This document shows positions 27,894 through 35,956 of a stretch of 64,000 bases of DNA, in pieces. The stretch lies in NCBI GenBank assembly GCA_003349915.1, contig QFXE01000011.1:1-64000 (forward strand), read 5' to 3'. The translations under genes and the position numbers were made by a program. The stretch comes from an endosymbiont of Escarpia spicata. GTDB taxonomy: Bacteria; Pseudomonadota; Gammaproteobacteria; Chromatiales; Chromatiaceae. The notes under the pieces are model-generated. The model was not told the DNA's origin and made no database searches. It saw only the letters and a program-made list of their open reading frames with translations. The number at the start of each line of letters is the position of its first letter. The first letter of the stretch is position 1.

Positions 27894-28826
27894 ATGAATT
27901 ACAGCAAGTGGCCTTCAATCCTGATTGCCGGCAGCCTCGCCCTGCTGCCTGCGGCAGTTCCGGCACAATCCGCCCATCATCACGCACCACACGCCGATGA
28001 ACATGCCACACAAAACAATGGCAACAAGACAGAGACAGAGACAGAGACAGAGTTCCACAAGGGGCTAAACGTGGAACGCCTGCTGATAAAGCAACCGACC
28101 GCCAAAGGGGTGGAGATCGAGTTGAGCTATCGGATCGTGGAGGTGGAAGAACTGCCGGCACATCCCATGGCGACCTTTATCATTACTGAGGAGAGAGAGG
28201 CCGAGAACGAAAAACACCTTGAGCAAAATGAAAGCAAAGAGACTGAAAACAAAGAGATTACCGAATTCGTAAAACTCGACCGTCTGCAGATGATCGCGAT
28301 GAGCGTGTCTGCGGAAAAAGCGGCCGAGACACCAGTATCCAAACTCACTTTTTGGGACAAAAAGGGACTGGTAACACCAGGCAAGCCGGTAGTGGTGGCC
28401 GTGGCTGGTCTGGAACAACATGATATCGTGCCGAAAAAGGGAGCCGGTTATATCTCTGGAGGCGCACTGGAAGCAGAGCGGCTCAAGGCTGAACTGGAAA
28501 AACCACCTGCGGGGGCATCGCTGGATGTCATCGATGCGAAGCTAAGCGGCAACGGTGGCCTGCTGAACGTCCAGTTCCGCTCCAAGGGCATCAAATCAAT
28601 GGATACGGCAGGCAAGAATACTTACGTACTCGACCCGACTACGGGCAACCGCTACTCCGTACTTCGGGTACCCAGACTCGGGATGATGGCACCTAAAGAT
28701 CTTGGCCGGCTCGGTTCCTCGTTCATGGTGATCCACAACCGGAACAATGAGATAAAAGCGGGACAGAGAGTCAGCATAGTCGTTGCCGGTGCACGTCAGG
28801 ACAATGTATTAATTTTGGAGAATTAG
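27894..28826 (+). CDS. Secreted His-rich accessory protein of the copper block, unknown function
   Basis: Not recognised. The frame is open from 27792, but the ATG at 27894 starts a clean signal peptide (KWPSILIAGSLALLPAAVPA) and avoids the upstream terminator. The mature N-terminus is histidine-rich (HHHAPHADEH), suggesting metal binding. A glutamate/lysine-rich charged stretch (about residues 95-120) divides two beta-rich regions. The C-terminal 100 residues (LDVIDAKLSGNGGLLNVQFR ... VSIVVAGARQDNVLIL) share a residue pattern with the C-terminal part of the protein at 42967-43608, so the two look like paralogues. It lies just upstream of another secreted protein and the CusBA-like genes. Confidence 0.65.
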   Translation: MNYSKWPSILIAGSLALLPAAVPAQSAHHHAPHADEHATQNNGNKTETETETEFHKGLNVERLLIKQPTAKGVEIELSYRIVEVEELPAHPMATFIITEEREAENEKHLEQNESKETENKEITEFVKLDRLQMIAMSVSAEKAAETPVSKLTFWDKKGLVTPGKPVVVAVAGLEQHDIVPKKGAGYISGGALEAERLKAELEKPPAGASLDVIDAKLSGNGGLLNVQFRSKGIKSMDTAGKNTYVLDPTTGNRYSVLRVPRLGMMAPKDLGRLGSSFMVIHNRNNEIKAGQRVSIVVAGARQDNVLILEN

Positions 28827-28829
28827 ACG

Positions 28830-29408
28830 ATGGATAAGATAAAGAAGGCAGCTTACTGCCTGCTGGGCCTCGGCCTCTACGCTGGCATGCAAAGCCCCCT
28901 ACTGGCAGAGGAGCAGAAAGTAGACGACCCGGACAAAAAGCTCTATCCAGGAGCGATCTATGTCACTAACCAGGGCATGATCTCCGACCTGGCGGTTCCA
29001 CTTGGGGCACCGGTAAACCAAAGCAAGGTCGATGAAGTCGATGTTCGCCTGTTTGTGCTCAGGGCTGAGTCGCCGGCACGGCATCAACCAGGGGCCAGGG
29101 GACCCACCCACCTTTTCAACATCACCTTCTCGGAAGATAAAGGTGAAGGGCTCATCAAGGAGGCGTTGGGCGCACTGGTCATCGAGGGCCATGGCGAGCC
29201 ACAGCGGGTCGCCCTGCGTTCCCATGAATCACATCATCGTGCTTTTGCCCGTTTCGATATGGAAGGCGATTACCGGATCAGCATCGAGTATGTTGTAAAG
29301 GGCCAGAAGAACCGGACCGAGCCTATCTCTTTCACTTATAAAAGAAAGACTCTGAAGGCTGACCAGAATATGCCGGATGAGCACATGAAGCATCAGCACA
29401 ATGGCTAG
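28830..29408 (+). CDS. Secreted accessory protein of the copper block, unknown function
   Basis: A 192-residue protein with an N-terminal signal peptide (AAYCLLGLGLYAGMQSPLLA). The body looks all-beta (VRLFVLRAESPARHQPGARG; FARFDMEGDYRISIEYVVKG), like small periplasmic immunoglobulin-fold proteins that accompany metal-efflux genes, and it ends with a His/Met-rich tail (MPDEHMKHQHNG) suited to binding copper. It starts 3 bp after the previous gene and overlaps the next by 8 bp, so it is part of one operon. No named family recognised. Confidence 0.65.
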   Translation: MDKIKKAAYCLLGLGLYAGMQSPLLAEEQKVDDPDKKLYPGAIYVTNQGMISDLAVPLGAPVNQSKVDEVDVRLFVLRAESPARHQPGARGPTHLFNITFSEDKGEGLIKEALGALVIEGHGEPQRVALRSHESHHRAFARFDMEGDYRISIEYVVKGQKNRTEPISFTYKRKTLKADQNMPDEHMKHQHNG

Positions 29409-31086
29409 CCAACATCCGTCTACGCCCTGTTTTTCCCTTTCCCCTCCCCCACTGGGGGAGGCGGCCAAATGCCGCATCCTTAAACAAATCCAACAGCTTG
29501 TTGCACTTTTACTGATCATGAGCATGGCTGCCGGTGCATTGGCGGACGCTGTGGATGAGCAGGCGGTGAAACATGCTCAAATGCACTCTACCCCTGCGTA
29601 TGTATGTCCAATGCATCCTCAGGAAACGAGCCATCAGCCAGGCAGTTGCGCAGTCTGTGGAATGTTTCTGGTGAAAGCGGAGACGGAGACTAGCGGCGCA
29701 GCAACGATGCCGGCCGTCTCAAAGCAGATGGTGATGCAACAGTCGCCGATGCGCTCAGTCTCGATGCCGGATAATCAATCAACGCAGGTAAATTCAGCGC
29801 CAGCTGCTGCAGAGATGGCAGAAGAGCATGTCCACAAGCATAGTGATCCAGGTTATGTCTGCCCAATGCATCCCGAACAGACCAGCGATCAACCGGGCCG
29901 CTGCGATATCTGCGGCATGTTTCTGGTGAAGGCAACAGAAGAGAGCGGTGTGCCGGAAGCCGCGCCGGCCATGTCCGATCACAAGATGATGAAAAACGAA
30001 CAACCCGCAGTGATGACGGCACCGGAACTCGAAGGTATGGCTATGAAAAGCGGGATAACACCCGACAAGCCGGAACAGACCCAGGTGGAGACTGCGGAGG
30101 AGCATGCCCGGAAACATCTTGATCCGAACTACGTCTGTCCCATGCATCCGCAGATTGTGTCCGGTAAACCCGGGAGCTGCCCGATCTGCGGTATGGATCT
30201 GGTGCCGGTAGCTGCAACGCAGTCTGTCAATGAAAGTCTGCCGCCGGTAAGGGTCAGACCTGAAATCATTCAACAACTGGGCGTTCGTTCCGCAAGTGTG
30301 CAGAAACGCACCCTGTTACATCGACTGGAGACACTGGGTTACGTGGGGTACGACCGTGACCGGCTGGTCAAGGTATATGCACCTTCCGAGGGTTTTATCG
30401 AAAACCTGTCGGTCAGCTCAGAAGGGGAGCGGGTGAAGAAAGGCCAACTTCTGTTCGGCATCAAGACACCGCTGATTTCGGCCTACTACGACAAGACCTT
30501 CGCCCAGGATGCGGGCATCATTTCAGTCCTGAATGTGCTGGAGGGTGATTTCGTAAGAGCGGAAACCCCGGTTCTTACTCTCGCCAGCCTCTCCACCGTA
30601 TGGGTACTTGCTGATGTGTTTGAAAAAGATGCCGTCAGGGTGACGGAGGGTCTGCATGCGGAAGTTCGCCTGCCGTCGGTTCCCAGCCGGGTGTGGGAAG
30701 GCAAGGTCGACTACATCTACCCCAATCTCGACCCCGAGACCCGCACTCTTAAGGTGCGCATGCGCTTCGATAACCCGGACGAATTGCTCAAGCCCAACAT
30801 GTATACCGAGATTTCCATCCATACCCCTCCCAGGCACAACGTGCTTGCCATCCCTCGTGAGGCACTCATTGAGACAGGCAGGCAACAGCGTGTTATCGTC
30901 GCTTTGGGTGAAGGTCGTTTCCAGCCGCGTGAAGTCACAATCGGCGAGGAACGGGGTGAGTGGATAGAGATAACCAATGGACTTAAAGAAAACGAGCAGG
31001 TGGTGGTTTCAGGCCAGTTTCTCATCGACTCTGAATCCAATCTTCACGCCAGCCTCTCCCGCCTCGCACTGCCAACACTGCCATAG
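29401..31086 (+). CDS. CusB-like RND periplasmic adaptor with three heavy-metal-binding modules
   Basis: Membrane-fusion protein linking a CusA-type inner-membrane pump to an outer-membrane channel. After a hydrophobic export signal (about residues 30-50) come three tandem heavy-metal-binding modules, each of the form YVCPMHP ... PGxCxxCGMxLV (near residues 63, 153 and 243). The adaptor body follows from about residue 280 (VRPEIIQQLGVRSASV), with lipoyl/barrel segments. CusB-type adaptors usually carry one such module; three is unusual. The first 30 residues look like non-coding spill-over (FSLSPPPLGEAAK), so the true start is uncertain. It is followed 24 bp later by the pump gene. Confidence 0.88.
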   Translation: MASQHPSTPCFSLSPPPLGEAAKCRILKQIQQLVALLLIMSMAAGALADAVDEQAVKHAQMHSTPAYVCPMHPQETSHQPGSCAVCGMFLVKAETETSGAATMPAVSKQMVMQQSPMRSVSMPDNQSTQVNSAPAAAEMAEEHVHKHSDPGYVCPMHPEQTSDQPGRCDICGMFLVKATEESGVPEAAPAMSDHKMMKNEQPAVMTAPELEGMAMKSGITPDKPEQTQVETAEEHARKHLDPNYVCPMHPQIVSGKPGSCPICGMDLVPVAATQSVNESLPPVRVRPEIIQQLGVRSASVQKRTLLHRLETLGYVGYDRDRLVKVYAPSEGFIENLSVSSEGERVKKGQLLFGIKTPLISAYYDKTFAQDAGIISVLNVLEGDFVRAETPVLTLASLSTVWVLADVFEKDAVRVTEGLHAEVRLPSVPSRVWEGKVDYIYPNLDPETRTLKVRMRFDNPDELLKPNMYTEISIHTPPRHNVLAIPREALIETGRQQRVIVALGEGRFQPREVTIGEERGEWIEITNGLKENEQVVVSGQFLIDSESNLHASLSRLALPTLP

Positions 31087-31110
31087 CCTCCGCGAGAAGA
31101 CACCTCCCCG

Positions 31111-33393
31111 ATGATCGCCTCAGTCATCCGCTGGTCGATCCAGAACCGTCTGCTGATCCTGCTGCTCACGCTGCTGTTGATTGGTTGGGGTATCAACGCC
31201 CTGCGCAACACACCGGTAGACGCTATCCCCGACCTCTCCGACGCGCAGGTGATCATCAAGACCCAGTTTCCAGGTCAGAGTCCTGGAGTGGTGGAGTCGC
31301 AGGTCACCTACCCCCTTACCACCGCAATGCTCTCGGTGCCCGGCACCGTAGCGGTTCGTGGCTACTCCTACTTCGGCGACTCTTTCGTCTATGTGGTGTT
31401 CGAGGACGATACCGATCTCTATTGGGCCCGTTCCAGAGTCCTCGAGTACCTCTCCCAGATCAGCGACCGGTTGCCCGAAGGGGTGACCCCCGCCCTGGGA
31501 CCCGATGCCACCGGAGTGGGTTGGATCTATCAATACGCGCTGGTAGACCGACATCACAAACACGACCTGAGCCAGTTACGGTCGATCCAGGACTGGTTCC
31601 TCAAGTATGAACTGCAGACCGTGCCAGGGGTGGCGGAGATCGCCACCGTGGGCGGTATGGTGCGGCAGTATCAGGTCGTCTTGAATCCCAACCTGCTGCG
31701 CATATACAACATCCCGCTCTCCAAGGTGAAACAGGCCATTCGCGACGGTAATCAAGAGGTCGGCGGGTCGGTGATAGAGCGTGCCGAGGCGGAGCACATG
31801 GTCTATGCCACCGGCTACCTGCAAGGGGTGGAGGATCTGCGTGAAATCCCTCTGGGATTGAGTTCCAAGGGTACCCCTATCCTGTTGAAAGACGTGGCCG
31901 ATATCCGGCTCGGCCCTGAGATGCGCCGCGGCATCGCTGAGCTTGACGGGCTCGGCGAGGTGGTCGGAGGCATCGTGGTCATGCGCTGGGGGGAGAACGC
32001 CCGCACCACCATCGACGGCGTGAAACGCCGACTGGAATCTCTCAAGGCGGGTCTGCCGGAAGGGGTGGAGATTGTCGAGACTTACGACCGCTCCCGGCTG
32101 ATCGACCAGTCTGTGGATAATCTGCAACAACGGCTGATAGAGGAGTTCATCATCGTCTCCCTGGTCTGTGTGGTGTTCCTCTTCCACCTGCGTACCTCTC
32201 TAGTCATCATCCTCAGTCTGCCGGTGGGCATCCTCGCCGCCTTCGGCATCATGCAGTGGCAGGGGATCAACGCCAATATCATGTCCCTGGGCGGTATCGC
32301 CATTGCCATAGGCACCATGGTGGACGCTGCCATTGTCATGCTGGAAAACATGCATAAACATGCCGAGCGGGATGGCGCAGGGATCACGGCGCGCGATCGC
32401 TGGAAGCAGGTCGAAGCGGCAGCACTCGAGGTTGGTCCACCGCTCTTCTATTCGCTCATCATCCTTACCCTGAGCTTTCTGCCCGTCTTCACCCTGCAGG
32501 GTCAGGAGGGACGGCTCTTCTCTCCTCTCGCCTACACCAAAACCTACGCCATGGCCGCCGCCGCAGGTTTGTCGATCACCCTGGTGCCGGTTCTGATGGG
32601 TTATCTCATTCGCGGCCCGCTGCCCGCGGAGGAGAAAAATCCGATCAATCGCTGGGCCATCCGCGGCTACCGTCCCCTCATCGATATCGCCCTCCGCCAC
32701 CCTTTTGCGGTCTTCCTGGTCAGTATCCTGCTGACGCTCACCGCGGTCTGGCCACTCTCCCAGCTGGGCTCGGAGTTCATGCCCGAACTGGATGAGGGCG
32801 ACCTGATGTATATGCCCACCACCTTCCCCGGCCTCTCCATCGGCAAGGCCCAGGAACTGCTGCAACAGACAGACCGCATGATCCGGCAGGTCCCTGAAGT
32901 GGAGCGGGTCTTTGGCAAGATCGGGCGCGCCGAGACCGCCACCGACCCGGCGCCCCTGACCATGATCGAAACCACCATACGCCTCAAGCCGAAGGATCAG
33001 TGGCGGCCGGGCATGACCCTGGAAAAACTCAAGCGGGAACTCGACCAGCGGGTCAATATCCCCGGCGTCACCAACGCCTGGGTGATGCCGATCAAGACCC
33101 GTATCGACATGCTCTCCACCGGCATCAAAACACCGGTGGGGGTGAAGGTGGCCGGACCTGACCTAAAGGTGATCGAAAGAATCGGCGCAGAGATCGAGGA
33201 GGTGCTGCGGGAGGTGCCGGGTACCGCATCGGCTTTTGCCGAACGGGTCGCCGGGGGGCGCTATTCCCGGGTCGAGATAGACAGGGTACGAGCCGCCCGT
33301 TTCGGTCTCAATATCAAGGATGTTCAGGAGGTGGTCACCACCGCCATCGGCGGCTTGAATGTCGGCGAAGGCTTTAGCTGCCGACGTCGATAA
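31111..33393 (+). CDS. CusA-like heavy-metal RND efflux pump, C-terminally truncated
   Basis: Inner-membrane proton-driven heavy-metal exporter of the HME-RND family (Cu/Ag type). It begins with the usual [13 protein letters not shown] start and first helix, porter domain segments ([19 protein letters not shown]), and the helix IV proton-relay region [20 protein letters not shown] near residue 400. The frame ends at residue 760 after GGLNVGEG with four unrelated residues, whereas family members are about 1030-1060 long. The missing quarter includes TM8-12 and part of the porter domain, so the product should be non-functional. The break coincides with the break in the opposing gene at 34401. 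Confidence 0.88.
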   Translation: MIASVIRWSIQNRLLILLLTLLLIGWGINALRNTPVDAIPDLSDAQVIIKTQFPGQSPGVVESQVTYPLTTAMLSVPGTVAVRGYSYFGDSFVYVVFEDDTDLYWARSRVLEYLSQISDRLPEGVTPALGPDATGVGWIYQYALVDRHHKHDLSQLRSIQDWFLKYELQTVPGVAEIATVGGMVRQYQVVLNPNLLRIYNIPLSKVKQAIRDGNQEVGGSVIERAEAEHMVYATGYLQGVEDLREIPLGLSSKGTPILLKDVADIRLGPEMRRGIAELDGLGEVVGGIVVMRWGENARTTIDGVKRRLESLKAGLPEGVEIVETYDRSRLIDQSVDNLQQRLIEEFIIVSLVCVVFLFHLRTSLVIILSLPVGILAAFGIMQWQGINANIMSLGGIAIAIGTMVDAAIVMLENMHKHAERDGAGITARDRWKQVEAAALEVGPPLFYSLIILTLSFLPVFTLQGQEGRLFSPLAYTKTYAMAAAAGLSITLVPVLMGYLIRGPLPAEEKNPINRWAIRGYRPLIDIALRHPFAVFLVSILLTLTAVWPLSQLGSEFMPELDEGDLMYMPTTFPGLSIGKAQELLQQTDRMIRQVPEVERVFGKIGRAETATDPAPLTMIETTIRLKPKDQWRPGMTLEKLKRELDQRVNIPGVTNAWVMPIKTRIDMLSTGIKTPVGVKVAGPDLKVIERIGAEIEEVLREVPGTASAFAERVAGGRYSRVEIDRVRAARFGLNIKDVQEVVTTAIGGLNVGEGFSCRRR

Positions 33394-34401
33394 TCGGTCA
33401 GTACCATTATAGAGTTGGACGATCTTTTTCCTTTCCGGCTCTGCATTCAGCAGATAACGAGCCACGCCCTCCCCTTCCAGGATCACACCTCTTGAAAAAT
33501 AGAGGGAGTAGAAGTCCTGATCAGAATCCACAGGAAGATCGGTGGTCGGAAAGAGACATGGCAGTTGTTCGGCTTCGCAATAGTCGTGAATCGGCCGCCA
33601 GTCTCCGTTGACCGCACCGCTGACCACTGCAAAAACAGGCTGACTGCTATAGTGTGCGGCCAATTGCTCCGGCCAGGTGCTCTCATGGCCTTTGAGTTCC
33701 CAGACATGGTGGCGCCACTTCCGATAGTTTCCCATGATCCACTTCTTATGCCATGGCGGATTGGCTGACCGTTTACTCTCGTATCGGGTTTCGGTGTTTT
33801 TCTGCTGGAAGAAAACCCGCATGACATCAAGCAGCGCCTTGCGTTCCGCTTTCGGTAGCCTGTCGGATACGATGGTCGCAAAATGGACCTCGGTTTCGGT
33901 GACGCCGGGTGAAGGTTCACTGGACAACCCCTTCAGGTATTCAAGCAGAACATCAAGTTCCTCTTCCGTCAGCAGATAACGGGGCATATTGGGATCCAAC
34001 GCAGCACCATTGGCATCGACCCCTCTGAGGAGGGCTGCCTTCAGCGTCTCGTCATCGTAGGCTGGTCGCAATGTCGGTGCAGCTGGCGGTCGGCTGGTGG
34101 GGATCCGTAACGGGTTATAGAGCAGGTTACCGGTAACTGCCGGCACCACTTGCTGTCCCTCACTGGAACCCATGCCGCTACGCCGGTGGCAGGCGCCACA
34201 CCTGACCTGCTCACCGGTAACCTTGACGTCACCCTGAATATAAGCGGTCATCGACTTCCCTGACGGCAGCACCCCCTCCAAGAACATCCTGCGGCCAAGT
34301 TCTCTCGGATCCACATCGTCAGCCAAAACAAATTGGGCCTGAATCAGCAATAATAGCGGTAGCAGGCCCAGTGAAAAAAACAGCGTTGGTTTATACATCA
34401 A
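33370..34401 (-). CDS. Cytochrome c / periplasmic-binding-protein fusion, C-terminally truncated
   Basis: An exported protein with a signal peptide ([21 protein letters not shown]). A single-haem cytochrome c domain follows, with CGACH near residue 70 and a probable Met ligand in [12 protein letters not shown]. From about residue 170 it resembles a type-1 periplasmic solute-binding domain ([39 protein letters not shown]). Homologous sequence stops at about [14 protein letters not shown] near 33370. The open frame continues to 33163, but only as antisense of the CusA-like gene. This gene and the pump are therefore both cut at one point in convergent orientation. Confidence 0.7.
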
Positions 34402-34423
34402 TAAAAGTTATCTCGCGGCTTCT

Positions 34424-35206
34424 TCAACGTGAAACCAGTTGCTCATACTCCTTGACGATATCGTCAGCACTGGCAATTCCCTCAATCCTGACCCAGGGTG
34501 AATCTCCATCAGCCCGCAGGAAGGTCAGGGGTTCGTGACTCATCTTCGTACCCCGGTAGGCATCGAAAGCCTTCTCGATAGCGATGATGTCTTCAACCTG
34601 GCCGGTCAAAAACCGCCATTGATCATCCGCTCCATAGAGACGGGGATACTCATTCAATTTCTCTGGCGTATCATATTCCGGATCGATGGAGATCGAAACC
34701 ATTGTCACATTCCGGCTCTCGGATCCCAACGACTCCCGAACCTGGCTAAAGGTTGCAGACAACACGGGACAGATAGTGGTGCATGTGGTGAAGATGAAAT
34801 TCAGCATCACCGGCTTGTCACCCTCCAGTTCTGTGACAAGCGATGTGGACTGACCATCCATGGAGACCAGCTCACGCTCCGGCATCCGGTAATTATGCTC
34901 TGTACGTCTGTAGCCCTTGGAATTGGCGATAACCTGACGATAACGGAGCTGGTTCTCCTCGCTCCGAACGCCACCAATGATTGTGGGAAACTCACGCTCT
35001 TTGGCAGCCGCCTCCCCTTGGGCGTGAAAGGCGCAATCCGGCTTCAGGGTTGCTGCGACACTATCCGCACGCACATCGTACAGCGACAGCAGGCCGTTTG
35101 CCGATGACACTGTGGAAACCATGCCGAAACTCAATAGTCCAGCTAAGAGTAACGTCCTGAATCCGCCGCCCATCAATTTTACCGCGCCCAATCTAATTCC
35201 TGTCAT
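34424..35206 (-). CDS. SCO1/SenC-type copper chaperone
   Basis: Thioredoxin-fold, membrane-anchored copper chaperone that typically delivers copper to copper oxidases. An N-terminal helix (FRTLLLAGLLSFGMVSTVSS) is followed by about 80 residues lacking known motifs, then the SCO domain with the copper ligands CTTICP near residue 140 and the distal His in MSHEPLTFL near residue 226. The ATG at 35206 has a good ribosome-binding site (AGGAGAGAG). There is no stop codon between the upstream adhesin fragment and this gene in the same frame, so the two read as one continuous 510-codon frame. Internal initiation here is the sensible reading. Confidence 0.85.
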   Translation of the reverse strand: MTGIRLGAVKLMGGGFRTLLLAGLLSFGMVSTVSSANGLLSLYDVRADSVAATLKPDCAFHAQGEAAAKEREFPTIIGGVRSEENQLRYRQVIANSKGYRRTEHNYRMPERELVSMDGQSTSLVTELEGDKPVMLNFIFTTCTTICPVLSATFSQVRESLGSESRNVTMVSISIDPEYDTPEKLNEYPRLYGADDQWRFLTGQVEDIIAIEKAFDAYRGTKMSHEPLTFLRADGDSPWVRIEGIASADDIVKEYEQLVSR

Positions 35207-35956
35207 CGACTCTCTCCTGATGTTCCGTAGCCATACCCCTAGCAGCAAGACCAATAACCAGCCTCCGATGCCACCACCGCCACCCGAAGAAGTCTGGGGC
35301 GTCGTGGGTGTCGAAGTGGGCACGATAGCAACGCCGCCGGGATCCTCGATCTCGCCGTTGGCACTACCGTCAAAGTCATTGCGACCTCCATCCTCTATCA
35401 GCAGTTGTACGCAGAAGTGCCCTTCATGCAGTCCGGCAATATAAGTCACATCCCCCGGAGCCGGGCAAATTCCCAACCCTCCCGGTGCTGAGGAGACGCT
35501 GTTTCTGTCATCAACCACGAAGTCGTGCCAGCCCACATCATCGGAATAGAGACGGTAGACCGCGTTGGCCGGAATCGCCTCATGCACAGGTATGACGACA
35601 CGTACCGACTGACCGACATAGGCAAGTCCTTTGATTTCGAACTCGAAGATACCGCCTACATGAGTGTAGGCATCCTGCGGATCCGCGACACCGCCACCGG
35701 AATTGTTGACCCGATCAATGAACTCCTGCTCATCCAGGTCGGCAGAGTAGTCTTCATCTCTGATCTTCTCATCGGAGAGCTCCAGCTTAAGACCAGGCTC
35801 TGTGATCAGCAGGAAGTCATCAGGATCTCCATTCTGACCGGCGAGGATATAGTCGTCGTCATGGGGATCGAGATAATCCGGGATGCCGTCTTCATCCTCA
35901 TCTTCATCGCCTTCATCTAAAGTCGCTGGCACCATCGCTGTCGGAGTCAGAATCAT
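35207..35956 (-). pseudogene. C-terminal segment of the Calx-beta adhesin (frameshifted)
   Basis: Encodes the end of the giant adhesin: an acidic calcium-binding-like stretch (DEGDEDEDEDGIPDYLDPHD), a choice-of-anchor-type beta domain, and a C-terminal GlyGly-CTERM-like anchor (GGGGGIGGWLLVLLLGVWLR) ending in Arg-rich residues. It is separated from the preceding segment by a one-base frameshift near 35917-35921: FDDDDSDSDSDGASDF in one frame continues as DEGDEDEDED in the next. It runs in frame, without a stop, into the SCO gene. A one-base slip just after the anchor would restore a TGA overlapping the SCO start codon (ATGA). Confidence 0.7.
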
